DNA of 64,000 nucleotides from Streptomyces sp. WAC05374 (GCF_004353505.1 NZ_SMNQ01000003.1:434001-498000), one strand, 5' to 3'. Shown: positions 16,691 through 27,212, numbered from the stretch's first letter. A program made the numbers and translations. The notes: generated by a model from the letters alone, not told the origin.

Positions 16691-18127
16691 TTACGCGACG
16701 CGGCGCAGTGCGTCCGCCGGGCGCAGCCGCGCCGCGCGCCAGCCGCCGAACCCGCCGGCGACCAGGCCGCCCGCGACGGCGAGGCCCACGGCGAGCGCGA
16801 TGGTGGTGAGCGAGACGGGCGCGGTGAGCGAGACGTCCAGCGCGCGGCCCGCCGCCTCCCGCACCGGCCCGCCGCCACCGCCCGGACCGGCGACCCGCCC
16901 GCCCCCGCCGCCCAGTTCGGCGGTGAGCGTCGGGCCGAACGCCGTCACGGCCCACGCCCCGGCCAGGCCCACGCCGATCCCCAGCGCCCCGCCGATCAGC
17001 CCGTGCACCAGCGCCTCACCGGCCACCTGCCGGGTGACGCGCCCGCTCTTCCACCCCAGCGCCTTGAGCGTGCCGAACTCCCGCACCCGCCGGCTCACCG
17101 CGGACGACGTCAGCAGCCCCGCCACCAGGAACGCCGCGCCCAGCACGACGACCGACAGCCACTTCCCGACGCCCGACGCCAGGCCGGAGGCGGTCGACAG
17201 GGAGCCGGAGACGGTCTTAGCGAGGTCGGCGGAGGTGGTGACGTTCGTCCCCGGCACGTTCTTCTGGACGGCGCCCTTGACCTCGTCGATCCGCTGCGAG
17301 TCGGTAGCCCGCACATAGACCGTGGTCACCTTGCCCTTGGCGTCGGCGAGGGTCTGCGCCTCGGCGAGCGGCAGGTAGACGTCGGCGGCGGCGTCGCCGC
17401 TGTCGGCGGTCGCGATGCCGATGACGCGGTACGCCGTGCCGGAGACGGTGAGCTTCTCGCCGACCGTCAGGCCCTGTTCCTTGGCGTGGGCACTGTCGAC
17501 GACGGCCACCTTGGCGGTGGTCTCCCGGGCCGTGAACGTACGCCCGGCGGTGATCTTCGAGGAGGTCAGCGGCCCCAGCCCCTGATGGGCGACGTCGGTC
17601 CCGTACACGGTGTACGAGTCGACGCCGAAGTCCGCGCCGCCGCCGCGCACCGTCCCGCCGCCCCCGCCCTGGCCGCCCTCGCCGGGCCGCGCGGGCTCCG
17701 CGGGCTGCACCTGGCCGCGCTCGAACGTCCCGTCGACCTTCATCACCCGGGCGTTCAGCCCGCCGACGGCCTCGGCGACACCGTCCTGCGCGGCGACCTT
17801 GCCGACGGTCGACGCGGCGAGCGTCTCGAACCCCTGGACCATCACGATGTCCTGGCTCTGCTCGCCGCCGCCCTCCCGGGCGTCGAACTGGAACCTCGGC
17901 CGCCGCACGGTGGTCCCCTCCCCGGGCGGCGAGGCGGCCTTGGTGACCGTCATGTCGGTCCCCAGCCCGTACAGCGACTCCAGGACCTTGCTCTGCGCGT
18001 CTTTCATCCCGGCCGTGACCGAGGTGACGACGATGACCAGCGCGATTCCGAGGGCAAGCCCCGAGGCGACGACGAACGCCGCCTTCCGCCGTCGGCGCAA
18101 CTCGCGCCGGAGATAGGTGAAGAACAT
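16691..18127 (-). CDS. ABC transporter permease, FtsX/MacB fold
   Basis: 478 residues. One N-terminal helix (about 18-40, AFVVASGLALGIALVIVVTS), a large extracellular domain (about 45-290, including a Gly-rich insert near 150) and three C-terminal helices (about 310-460) with VSRRVREFGTLKALGWKSGRV, the cytoplasmic coupling segment of FtsX proteins. Paired with the ATPase at 15976. Substrate unknown; macrolide-type or cell-envelope functions occur in the family. Confidence 0.9.
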   Translation of the reverse strand: MFFTYLRRELRRRRKAAFVVASGLALGIALVIVVTSVTAGMKDAQSKVLESLYGLGTDMTVTKAASPPGEGTTVRRPRFQFDAREGGGEQSQDIVMVQGFETLAASTVGKVAAQDGVAEAVGGLNARVMKVDGTFERGQVQPAEPARPGEGGQGGGGGTVRGGGADFGVDSYTVYGTDVAHQGLGPLTSSKITAGRTFTARETTAKVAVVDSAHAKEQGLTVGEKLTVSGTAYRVIGIATADSGDAAADVYLPLAEAQTLADAKGKVTTVYVRATDSQRIDEVKGAVQKNVPGTNVTTSADLAKTVSGSLSTASGLASGVGKWLSVVVLGAAFLVAGLLTSSAVSRRVREFGTLKALGWKSGRVTRQVAGEALVHGLIGGALGIGVGLAGAWAVTAFGPTLTAELGGGGGRVAGPGGGGGPVREAAGRALDVSLTAPVSLTTIALAVGLAVAGGLVAGGFGGWRAARLRPADALRRVA

Positions 18128-18202
18128 GCCGCGAAAGCTATGGACGCGGCGTGATGGGGGGTTAAGGCGCCGGTGAGAGTCGCATGAGAAGCGACCCGGA
18201 CG

Positions 18203-18826
18203 TCACGTCCCGGCCGCCTCGCCCCCCGGGAACGCCGCCGTGTCCAGCGCGACCCCGAACGGCTCGGGCAGGGTCAGCACCTTCCCGAACGGCACATGTT
18301 CGGAGTGCTTGTAGGTGCCGTCCTGCGGCTCCGTGAACAGGGTGACCATCGCGCCACGGGTGTCGTACCGGTCGATGAGCAGGTACATCGGGACCAGGGC
18401 ACGCGCGTAGGCGTGGTACTTCCTGGTCCGGTCGTCGGTGGCGTTGTTCTTGGAGGTGATCTCCACGATCAGCAGGGCCTCGGACGCGTCGACGGGGTCG
18501 TAGGTGTCCGGGTCGGCGGCGACGATCCACTCGGTCGGCATCACGACCAAGTCGGGAACGTACAGTTTGTCGAGCGGCGCGATGTGCACCCCGAGAGTCT
18601 GGTAGATGCCCAGTTCGTCGGGCAGCCCCCTGTAAAGGCGGCGCTGCACGACCTCGGCGATGCCGTTGTGGTGCGCGTGCGGCGGCGGGACCAAGAAAAT
18701 CTTCCCCTTGTCGATCTCGGCGCGCCAGCCCTCGGGCACATCCAGCTCGCGCCATGCGTCCAGCATGAATTCCCACGTCGGGGGGGTCTCGGGGGCCGGG
18801 TCGTTCTCGACCGTCGCGGCTGTCAT
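18203..18826 (-). CDS. Uma2 family (PD-(D/E)xK) protein, copy 1
   Basis: 207 residues from ATG 18826, with GAGAAGGGA upstream. GWRAEIDKGKIFLVPPPHAHHN, VPDLVVMP and IVEITSKNNATDDRTRKY carry the Asp, Glu and Lys of the restriction-endonuclease-like fold, and AYARALVPMYLLIDRYD follows. Uma2 proteins are abundant in Streptomyces and cyanobacteria; no biological function is established. Monocistronic. Confidence 0.85.
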   Translation of the reverse strand: MTAATVENDPAPETPPTWEFMLDAWRELDVPEGWRAEIDKGKIFLVPPPHAHHNGIAEVVQRRLYRGLPDELGIYQTLGVHIAPLDKLYVPDLVVMPTEWIVAADPDTYDPVDASEALLIVEITSKNNATDDRTRKYHAYARALVPMYLLIDRYDTRGAMVTLFTEPQDGTYKHSEHVPFGKVLTLPEPFGVALDTAAFPGGEAAGT

Positions 18827-18942
18827 CGCGGGTCCCTTCTCCCGTGGCCTGAGGAACGCGAATGTAGATCGACGGGGCGCTGGGGAAGCGTCCCTTTCCT
18901 CAGCGTCCCACGATCGTGTGAGCGGTGCACGGACCAGGCAGG

Positions 18943-19146
18943 TCAAGGCAGGCGAGCTTGTCTGTTCAACTCTCGAACACGCGCTCGCAGCACCTCACCG
19001 GGCGGTGCCGGGGTCAGCGCCTCGGGCGGGCAGTCCCACTCCCGCCCGCCGCCCAGCGGACGCAGTTGCACGTAGCCGCCGACCTGACCCATGACCTCAC
19101 CGATCCGCCCGTCCCGGGCGTCGATCATGTACTGGGGCGCGCTCAT
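18943..19146 (-). CDS. Small conserved hypothetical protein
   Basis: 67 residues. Start ATG overlaps the TGA of the upstream 65-residue gene (ATGA). MSAPQYMIDARDGRIGEVMG and WDCPPEAL are the recognisable parts; proteins of this kind usually accompany WhiJ-like/DUF397 loci in Streptomyces. Function unknown. Confidence 0.65.
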   Translation of the reverse strand: MSAPQYMIDARDGRIGEVMGQVGGYVQLRPLGGGREWDCPPEALTPAPPGEVLRARVRELNRQARLP

Positions 19147-19340
19147 CGGCCGGCCCCGCGCAGCACGGCGACCAGCCGCATGGCCGTGTCCAGGTTGCAC
19201 CGGCCGAGCTCCACCAGCGAGTACGGCACGTCGTTCGCGGCCGACACCGGGTCGACCCGCAGGGACGGCAGGACCACACCCACCCTCCGGAGCTCGTCCC
19301 GCAGTTGCGCCACCACTTGCTCGGCCGACAGCATCCCCAT
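19143..19340 (-). CDS. Small conserved hypothetical protein
   Basis: 65 residues, MGMLSAEQVVAQLRDELRRV then VELGRCNLDTAMRLVAVLRG. Two helices predicted. Coupled by a 4-base overlap to the next small gene and divergent from the WhiJ-like regulator at 19456. Function unknown. Confidence 0.65.
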   Translation of the reverse strand: MGMLSAEQVVAQLRDELRRVGVVLPSLRVDPVSAANDVPYSLVELGRCNLDTAMRLVAVLRGAGR

Positions 19341-19455
19341 GACCAGGCACCTCCACGCTGAGTGTTCGGGTTCTGTACACAGCGTGGTCGATTGGCGGCT
19401 AGTCTGAACACAAAGGCGGCCCAACAACCCCATCTGTGCTAACGGGAGTTGACAC

Positions 19456-20298
19456 ATGCCCGGTCCAAAGGATCTCGACCCGTCTTCCTCACCCAGGGCA
19501 CTTCTTGGCGCCGAACTGCGCCATGCCCGCGAAAACGCCCGTCTCAGCCAGGACGCGCTGGGTGAGAGGCTCTTCGTGAGCGGCTCGTTCATCGGCCAAT
19601 TGGAGTCGGGAACACGACGGATGCAGCCCGAGATCGCGGCCAAGATCGACGACATACTGGGCACGAACGGCTTCTTCCAGCGCAATTGCACGGCCGCCAA
19701 CAAGTCGAGGTACCCGGATCACTTCGCCGAGGCGGCGGAGGCGGAAGCGGTCGCCACGGCGATCAAGGAGTACGCGCCCCTGCTGATCCCGGGCGTGCTG
19801 CAGACGGAGCGGTATGCGCGGGAGGTGTTCCGCGCGTACCAGCCCACGGCGACGGAGGACGTCATCGACGGGCTGGTCGAGGCGAGGCTGGCCCGCGCCC
19901 AGATCCTCGCTGATCCAACGAAGCCGCTGTTGTGGGCAGTCCTGGACGAAGCCGTACTACGACGCAAGGTCGGCGGACCGGCGGTGATGGCGGAGGCGTT
20001 GCGGCACATCGCGGGATTGGGCCGACGCCACCGGCTGATCGTGCAGGTGCTGCCGTTCTCGGTGGGGGCGCACACATCCATGGGTGGCGCGCTCAAGCTC
20101 ATGGCCTTCGACGACGCACCGACACTGGCCTACTTCGAGGGCCCAGGTACAGGGCAGTTGGAGGACGACCCCGCCACCGTCAAACACTACGACTTGTCCT
20201 ACGATCTGCTCGGGGCCAGCGCACTGTCACCCCAAGAATCCCTGGCCCTGATCGAATCAGTGGCGGAGGATTACGCCCATGAAGATCGAGATCATTGA
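19456..20298 (+). CDS. WhiJ-like helix-turn-helix regulator with DUF5753
   Basis: 280 residues. The N-terminal Xre HTH (about 15-70) reads ELRHARENARLSQDALGERL then VSGSFIGQLESGTRRM. The C-terminal DUF5753 domain (about 90-270) has YAPLLIPGVLQTERYAREVF and LIVQVLPFSVGAHTSMGGAL. In Streptomyces such proteins pair with DUF397 partners, regulate development or act like antitoxin modules (WhiJ, Scr1 type). GGGAGT precedes the ATG. The DUF397 gene starts 20 bases before its stop. Confidence 0.9.
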   Translation: MPGPKDLDPSSSPRALLGAELRHARENARLSQDALGERLFVSGSFIGQLESGTRRMQPEIAAKIDDILGTNGFFQRNCTAANKSRYPDHFAEAAEAEAVATAIKEYAPLLIPGVLQTERYAREVFRAYQPTATEDVIDGLVEARLARAQILADPTKPLLWAVLDEAVLRRKVGGPAVMAEALRHIAGLGRRHRLIVQVLPFSVGAHTSMGGALKLMAFDDAPTLAYFEGPGTGQLEDDPATVKHYDLSYDLLGASALSPQESLALIESVAEDYAHEDRDH

Positions 20299-20521
20299 GT
20301 GGCGCAAGTCGAGTTATAGCGGCGGCGACGGCGGCAACTGCCTCGAAGTGGCCACGTGGCGCAAGTCCAGCTACAGCGACGGCAGTGGCGGCAACTGCCT
20401 CGAAGTGGCCGACGGCCACGCCGACCTCGTCCCCGTCCGTGACTCCAAGAACCCCACCGGCCCGAAGCTCGTGTTCCGGGCCGCCGCCTGGTCCGCGTTC
20501 GTGGCGGACCTGAAGCGATAG
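20279..20521 (+). CDS. DUF397 protein with duplicated WRKSSYS unit
   Basis: 80 residues. DUF397 proteins normally have one W-x-KSSYS...GNCVEVA unit. Here residues about 8-26 (WRKSSYSGGDGGNCLEVA) are repeated at about 27-44 (WRKSSYSDGSGGNCLEVA), and the rest VPVRDSKNPTGP...FVADLKR is normal. The start overlaps the 3' end of the WhiJ-like gene by 20 bases, so expression is coupled. BldB-like family; partner of the regulator. Confidence 0.88.
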   Translation: MKIEIIEWRKSSYSGGDGGNCLEVATWRKSSYSDGSGGNCLEVADGHADLVPVRDSKNPTGPKLVFRAAAWSAFVADLKR

Positions 20522-20553
20522 GCGCAGCCGCGTACGGCCCCGGAGCTCGAGCC

Positions 20554-20997
20554 TCACGCCCCGGGGCCGTACCGCGTCTCCAGCAGGTGCCGCAGCATGG
20601 CGAGGTCCTTGCGGTTGGCGCGGCGCATGGCGGCGGCCAGGACGCGGCCGCCCCCACCGCCCCGGTTCCGCAGCGTCATGCGTGTGTGGTCGCCCTCGGG
20701 GCCGTAGGGCTCCCAGGTGTAGGTGGTCTCCATGGGGAAGGGCCCCTGGTCGGCCCGCATGACCAGGCGGCGCCCCGGCTCGTACGCGACGATCTCGTAC
20801 GTGTAGACGAGCCGCCGGCCCAGGAAGCGGGCGACGAAGGCGGCCCGGGCGCCGACCCGGACCTCCGACTCGGTCTCCCACTCCACCGAGACGATGTTGA
20901 CGTACCACTCGGGCGCGTTCGACGGATCGGCGACGTACGCGGCGACGATGTCGCACGGGGCGCCGATCACCGTCTCTGTCAGGACGTCGACGGCCAT
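20554..20997 (-). CDS. SRPBCC (START/Bet v1-like) family protein
   Basis: 147 residues from ATG 20997. MAVDVLTETVIGAPCDIVAA, EWETESEVRVGARAAFVARF and TYTWEPYGPEGDHTRMTLRN follow the polyketide-cyclase/Bet v1 ligand-binding pattern. Cytoplasmic; ligand unknown. Single gene convergent with the DUF397 gene (32 bases apart). Confidence 0.8.
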   Translation of the reverse strand: MAVDVLTETVIGAPCDIVAAYVADPSNAPEWYVNIVSVEWETESEVRVGARAAFVARFLGRRLVYTYEIVAYEPGRRLVMRADQGPFPMETTYTWEPYGPEGDHTRMTLRNRGGGGGRVLAAAMRRANRKDLAMLRHLLETRYGPGA

Positions 20998-21174
20998 ATC
21001 CCCAGCGTAGGCCCGAAACTCAAGTGCCGATCGCCGAGCCTTCTTAACAGTGATGGGCACTTCTGGGTCAGGTATCAACCCGCCCGCCCACCCGGCGAGT
21101 TGTCGCCGGTATGACTATGCGCAGTGAATTTGCCACGTACGGTGATGAGGCTCTAGCGTCCCGATAAACGAAAC

Positions 21175-21237
21175 GGCCCCCGCCGGTGCGGGAACACCTG
21201 CGGGGGCCTCACCAACCAGATCGAAACGGACTCGATC
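21175..21237 (+). promoter_or_regulatory. Two stem-loops in the leader of the HTH gene
   Basis: Stem 1: GGCCCCCGC (21175-21183) with GCGGGGGCC (21200-21208), extended inside by GGTG/CACC. Stem 2: GATCGA (21219-21224) with TCGATC (21232-21237), ending 1 base before the ATG at 21239. No good Shine-Dalgarno is free. This looks like a structured 5' leader that could control translation. Confidence 0.55.
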
Positions 21238-21238
21238 C

Positions 21239-22090
21239 ATGGCTGACGAACAGCTTAGTCCCGCTCCGCACCCCCTCGCCAAGCCCGGCTACGGCAAGCG
21301 CTCCGCTCCCGGCCAGCGGCCGCCCTCCGCCAGTGACTTCGTCCAACTGCCGCCCCGCGAGCGGAGTATCGCGGGCTACATCGACAGGTTGACGGACGGC
21401 TCGGACATCTCCTACAAGACGCTGGCCGAGGTCCTCCCGCTGTACGGCCAGCGCGCGGTCAGCACGGCGCTGAACAACCTCGTGCGGGCCGGCCACTTGC
21501 GGCGGGGGCGGGAGCAGTTGGTCTCGGCGTCCGGCACCGAGCACTGGGTGACCCGCACCTGGTGGTCGCGGACCGCGCGGGACGACGACTGGTGGGCCGC
21601 CTTCCAGCGGGGCGACGTGCCCGAGGACACGCCCCCGCGCCGCCAAACCCGCTCGCGGGCGTTCATCCTGCTGGCCGCCCTCGGGCGCGAGGCGCCCATG
21701 ATGGCGCTGTCCGACGCCGAGTGCGCCGCGCTCGCCCCGCTGGTCACCGAGTGGTTCGACCGGGGCGCCGACGAGCGGCATCTGATGCACGCGCTGACGG
21801 CGGGCCTCCCGTCCAGGGTCCACCGCCCGTTCGCGCTGGCCCGGACCCGCCTGACCGGCAAGATCCCGCCCGTACCGATCAGGACGGACCCCCCGCCCCG
21901 GCGCGTCCTGGAGTGTGCCAGGTGCGGCGGCCCGGCCCGTCCGGAAACCCTCGTGGCGGGCGAGTGCGCCGCCTGCCGGGGCCAGGCACCCCCGCCGCCC
22001 CGCACGGCCCTCCCGCCCGCCCAGGTCCATGCTCGCGCCGCCCAGGCCAGGGCGGCGGCGACCCGAGGACTCGAAGGGAGTCACGTATGA
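21239..22090 (+). CDS. Winged-helix protein with C-terminal zinc ribbon
   Basis: 283 residues. About 35-105 form a winged helix (RSIAGYIDRLTDGSDISYKT, AVSTALNNLVRAGHLRRGRE, then WVTRTWWS). The C-terminus (about 228-255) has CARCGG and CAACRG, a CxxC pair for zinc. Proteins of this arrangement are widespread and often multicopy in Streptomyces; no function is known to me. The leader has two hairpins and no clear ribosome site. Confidence 0.7.
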   Translation: MADEQLSPAPHPLAKPGYGKRSAPGQRPPSASDFVQLPPRERSIAGYIDRLTDGSDISYKTLAEVLPLYGQRAVSTALNNLVRAGHLRRGREQLVSASGTEHWVTRTWWSRTARDDDWWAAFQRGDVPEDTPPRRQTRSRAFILLAALGREAPMMALSDAECAALAPLVTEWFDRGADERHLMHALTAGLPSRVHRPFALARTRLTGKIPPVPIRTDPPPRRVLECARCGGPARPETLVAGECAACRGQAPPPPRTALPPAQVHARAAQARAAATRGLEGSHV

Positions 22091-22137
22091 CCACGCACGC
22101 CCGGAGCAGGGCACGATGTCGGGGAGGAGGCACTCAC

Positions 22138-22716
22138 ATGACCCCTGGCAGCGAAGGGCCCGCGCAGATGCCCGTCGAGGACTTCGAGGAGCTCGCCCGC
22201 ACCGCCCCGGAAACCGTCACGCTCGAATTCATCAACGGAAAGCTGAAGGTCAAGCCCGTGCCCGACGGCGACCACGGAGAGATCGTCATGTGGCTGCTCC
22301 GGCACTGCATGCAGCAGCGTCCGGAGCTGAACCTCTATCCCGAGCAGGGCCTGCTGGTCGAGGGCTACCGCAAGGGGCGGGCCAAGCCGGACGGCGCGCT
22401 CGCGCCCGTGGGATATTTCGCGGGCCACGGCGACTGGGCGGACCCGGCGGGCGTCCTCATGACCGTGGAGGTCACGTCCTTCGACTCCGACACCGACAGC
22501 CGGGACCGCAAGGAGAAGGGCACCGGTTACGCCCAGGCGGGCATCCCGGTCTTCCTGCTCATCGACCGCGGCTCCGACACCGTCACCGTCCACAGCGAAC
22601 CGTCACACGGGACGTACCAGAAGAACGTCTCGTACAACTACGGCGACACCGTCACGCTCCCCGACCCCGTTGGCATCACCCTCGACACCGAGAAGCTCAA
22701 GGACTTCGCCCACTGA
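22138..22716 (+). CDS. Uma2 family (PD-(D/E)xK) protein, copy 2
   Basis: 192 residues from ATG 22138, with GGGGAGGAGG 8 bases before; an upstream ATG at 22087 lacks one. LEFINGKLKVKPVPDGDHGE, KPDGALAP and MTVEVTSFDSDTDSRDRKEK give the Asp, Glu and displaced Lys of the fold. YAQAGIPVFLLIDRG follows. Function unknown; only 47 bases behind the HTH gene, so possibly cotranscribed. Confidence 0.85.
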   Translation: MTPGSEGPAQMPVEDFEELARTAPETVTLEFINGKLKVKPVPDGDHGEIVMWLLRHCMQQRPELNLYPEQGLLVEGYRKGRAKPDGALAPVGYFAGHGDWADPAGVLMTVEVTSFDSDTDSRDRKEKGTGYAQAGIPVFLLIDRGSDTVTVHSEPSHGTYQKNVSYNYGDTVTLPDPVGITLDTEKLKDFAH

Positions 22717-22724
22717 AGTGCCGC

Positions 22725-23846
22725 TCAGGCGCGCCCCTTCTCGTAGGTGACCAGGCCCCGCGTGAGCCCCAGCGGGACGCCGATCAGCTCCACCAGCAGG
22801 GCCTTCCAGGCGTAGAAGACGTTCACCATCTTGTTCATGTACACGAACGGGAAGTTGCACAGGATGCGCAGCCAGGACAGGTGGCGCCGTCTTATCGCGT
22901 AGATCAGCGGCAGCCACATCAGCACCATCTCGAAGCCCAGCCACCACATGAGCGTCGTTCCGACGTCCTGGTGGAGGACGAAGATCAGGAAGAAGGGCAT
23001 CACGTACCAGAGCGGTGCGGTGACGATGTCCCAGCAGGCGACGAGCACCCACAGCATCAGCAGCGGCTTGTGGAGGGCCATCTCCTTGCTGTGGAGGCGC
23101 ACGTTCTGGAAGAAGCCGGCCATCCAGCGCCACACCTGCTTGCGCAGGTAGGTGATGTCGGAGGGGTCGGCGGCCCAGGCGACGGCGTCACCGACGTAGA
23201 CCGCGCGGCGCCCCTCGACCTGCTTGCTCCAGGTGTAGTCCATGTCCTCGACGATGGTGCGCTCGGGGAAGCCCCCGAAGCGGCGGAGCTCGTCGGTGCG
23301 GAAGGCGGAGCAGCAGCCGGAGCAGACGACCGGGCTGTTGGCGGCGTTCTGGATCGGGCGCTGGAAGTGGAAGCCGAAGAGGTACTCGATGCAGCGGCCC
23401 CGCTCGGTCGCGGTCTGGTCGAACCGGGTCTGGACGCAGCCGGCGGCGACCGCCACGTCCTCGTTGTGGAAGGGCTCCTTGACCAGCTCGACGTAGTCGG
23501 GGGCGAGGAGGGTGTCGGCGTCCACGGGCAGGACGAGGTCGGTGCGCACGTGCGGAAGCCCGTAGTTCTGGGCCTTCGCCTTGCTGCCCCGGTTGCGCTC
23601 GGGCCTGACGACGGTGACCCCGTAGGAGCGGGCGACGTCACCGGTGCGGTCGGTGGAGCAGTCGTCGACGACGATGATCTCGTCGAACGGGTCGGTCTGC
23701 CGGAGGAGGGACTCCAGCGTGTCGCCGAGTCCCTCCTCCTCGTTGTGCGCCGGGACCAGGGCGGTGACGGACAGGCGGTCCGCCGGGGGCCGGTGTTCGG
23801 GGGCCGCCGTGAGGTCCTTGGGCGTGACGGTGGCCGTGGGGCCCAT
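22725..23846 (-). CDS. Membrane glycosyltransferase, family 2
   Basis: 373 residues. The GT-A domain (about 25-245) has TALVPAHNEEEGLGDTLESL, VVDDCSTDRTGD, the metal motif PVDADTLLAPDY, IVEDMDYTW (acceptor Asp) and the QVWRW motif (about 238) of processive-type GT2 enzymes. Two to four C-terminal membrane segments (about 265-350) follow. The product polysaccharide or glycolipid is unknown. The ATG overlaps the stop of the 35-residue membrane peptide gene (TGATG), so it is coupled. Confidence 0.9.
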   Translation of the reverse strand: MGPTATVTPKDLTAAPEHRPPADRLSVTALVPAHNEEEGLGDTLESLLRQTDPFDEIIVVDDCSTDRTGDVARSYGVTVVRPERNRGSKAKAQNYGLPHVRTDLVLPVDADTLLAPDYVELVKEPFHNEDVAVAAGCVQTRFDQTATERGRCIEYLFGFHFQRPIQNAANSPVVCSGCCSAFRTDELRRFGGFPERTIVEDMDYTWSKQVEGRRAVYVGDAVAWAADPSDITYLRKQVWRWMAGFFQNVRLHSKEMALHKPLLMLWVLVACWDIVTAPLWYVMPFFLIFVLHQDVGTTLMWWLGFEMVLMWLPLIYAIRRRHLSWLRILCNFPFVYMNKMVNVFYAWKALLVELIGVPLGLTRGLVTYEKGRA

Positions 23847-23953
23847 CACTTGCCCCTGAACCAGTACAGCAGCTTGCCGGTGACGGCGGCGATGATGCCG
23901 ACGATGGCGTAGAGGGGCCAGGAGATGCCGGTGTGCGCGAGTGAGCCATACAT
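23846..23953 (-). CDS. 35-residue single-pass membrane peptide coupled to the GT2 gene
   Basis: MYGSLAHTG, then one hydrophobic helix ISWPLYAIVGIIAAVTGKLL (10-29) and the basic tail YWFRGK. The stop TGA shares its A with the ATG of the glycosyltransferase, the classic layout of a small accessory subunit. The ribosome site is weak. Role as partner of the glycosyltransferase is inferred. Confidence 0.65.
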   Translation of the reverse strand: MYGSLAHTGISWPLYAIVGIIAAVTGKLLYWFRGK

Positions 23954-24070
23954 GACGGTGCCGGGTTTCCGTGAAGGCGGTGCAGAGAGAGGGGGCGCGC
24001 TCTGAGGGCGCCCGCGGGGCCGTCCGCTCACCGAAGGTGCCAGATGCGGACTGACCCACCGATGTATGTT

Positions 24071-24088
24071 TACGCCGTATGCGTATAG
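24071..24088. promoter_or_regulatory. TetR-type operator/promoter element
   Basis: TACGCCGTATGCGTA (24071-24085) has arms TACGC/GCGTA and runs into TATAGT (24083-24088), a -10-like box. Related pieces TACGGCGTA (around 24163) and GCGTACGCGTAC (around 24128) lie further down the same intergenic region. Likely binding sites of the TetR protein at 24243. Confidence 0.5.
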
Positions 24089-24242
24089 TGTCCGACTTGT
24101 CCTGTCGTCTCGTCAAGCCCTACTCGCGCGTACGCGTACAGGGAACGGATACGCGGGTCATTTACGGCGTACACGTGCGGCGTACAGACCTCCCCGGCGT
24201 ACCGGGCATACCTGTCCGGGGGCCGACCACGGAACGGAAGCG

Positions 24243-24962
24243 GTGAGCACGGTGCCTGCTGGGGACGCGACGGGGCGACGCGCGAGCGACAAGGGCCGTT
24301 ACGGGAGGCTGACGCGGGAGCGCGTCCTGACCGTCGCCCTCGGCGTGGTCGACGCCGAGGGGCTGTCCGCCCTGAGCATGCGGCGCCTCGGCTCCGAACT
24401 GGGCGTGGAGGCGATGTCGCTGTACCGGTACCTGCCGGGCAAGGGCGCCCTGCTCGACGGCCTGGTGGAGGCCCTGCACCAGGAGGTGGAGGAGCGCCTG
24501 CTCCCCGTGGCGGAGACCCTGCCGTACCCGGGCCCGGCCTGGCGTGCCGGCCTCCAGCGGCTCGCCCACGCCACCTACGCCGTCGGACTGCGCCATCCCG
24601 AGGTGGTGCCGCTGCTCGCGACCCGGATGCTGAGCGTGCCCCTGGCCCGCCGGCCCGCCGCGGTGCTGCGCGTGGACGAGCGGATTCTGCGGCTGCTGCA
24701 CGAGGGGGGCCTCGACGGGCCGGCCGCGGCGGCCGCGCACCGCGCCGTCACGGCCTGGCTGCTCGGGTACCTGCTGGTGGACCTGCGGGCCATGGTCGAC
24801 GCGCCCGAGGAGCCCGATCCGGCGTTCCGCCTGGGCCTGCACCGCCTGCCCGCCCAGGACTTCCCCCGGCTGCGGGCGGGTGCCGTGTCCCTCGCCGGAC
24901 AGGGCGGCCTCGCCGAGCTGTCCGCCGGACTCGACGCACTGCTGGACCGCGTGACCGCGTGA
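24243..24962 (+). CDS. TetR family regulator (TetR_C_1 class)
   Basis: 239 residues from GTG 24243. The N-terminal HTH (about 22-70) reads LTRERVLTVALGVVDAEGLS and MRRLGSELGVEAMSLYRYLP, as in the tetracycline-repressor subclass. The ligand domain has WLLGYLLVDLRAMV. Divergent from the membrane peptide/GT2 pair, which it may control along with itself. Followed by a terminator shared with groEL. Confidence 0.88.
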   Translation: MSTVPAGDATGRRASDKGRYGRLTRERVLTVALGVVDAEGLSALSMRRLGSELGVEAMSLYRYLPGKGALLDGLVEALHQEVEERLLPVAETLPYPGPAWRAGLQRLAHATYAVGLRHPEVVPLLATRMLSVPLARRPAAVLRVDERILRLLHEGGLDGPAAAAAHRAVTAWLLGYLLVDLRAMVDAPEEPDPAFRLGLHRLPAQDFPRLRAGAVSLAGQGGLAELSAGLDALLDRVTA

Positions 24963-25002
24963 CCGCGTAGGCACGGATCGGGTCGACGGGGTCCGGGAAC
25001 GC

Positions 25003-25044
25003 CCGAGGGCGGCACCCCCCTGGGAGAAGGGGTACCGCCCTCGG
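25003..25044. terminator. Bidirectional terminator between tetR-type gene and groEL
   Basis: Arms CCGAGGGCGG (25003-25012) and CCGCCCTCGG (25035-25044), with CCCC/GGGG pairing inside. It sits between two convergent stop codons and can serve both genes. Confidence 0.8.
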
Positions 25045-25073
25045 AACGGAAGGACGTGTCCGATCCGCGAGGA

Positions 25074-27005
<1,932 letters not shown>

Positions 27006-27212
27006 TCAGCCGGCGGCGAGCTTGACCATGTCCGCCTGCGGACCCTTCTGGCCCTGCGAGATCTCGAACTCGACTCGCTGACCTTCTTCAAGGGTGCGGT
27101 ACCCGTCCATCTGGATCGCGCTGTAGTGGACGAAAACATCCGCACCACCGTCGACCGCGATGAAGCCGTACCCCTTCTCCGCGTTGAACCACTTGACGGT
27201 GCCCTGAGCCAT
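27006..27212 (-). CDS. Cold-shock protein, CspA family
   Basis: 68 residues. The single OB-fold carries RNP-1 KGYGFIAV and RNP-2 VFVHYSAI; it begins [16 protein letters not shown]. Binds single-stranded nucleic acid as an RNA chaperone. AGGGGAG precedes the ATG. Close relatives in Streptomyces are the ScoF/SC 7.0 type proteins. Transcribed alone, with 149 bases between its stop and the CIRCE region downstream. Confidence 0.95.
   Translation of the reverse strand: MAQGTVKWFNAEKGYGFIAVDGGADVFVHYSAIQMDGYRTLEEGQRVEFEISQGQKGPQADMVKLAAG

Noticed and set aside
21915..23912. A 665-codon plus-strand frame
   Set aside because: Shadow of the Uma2 gene and antisense to the glycosyltransferase.
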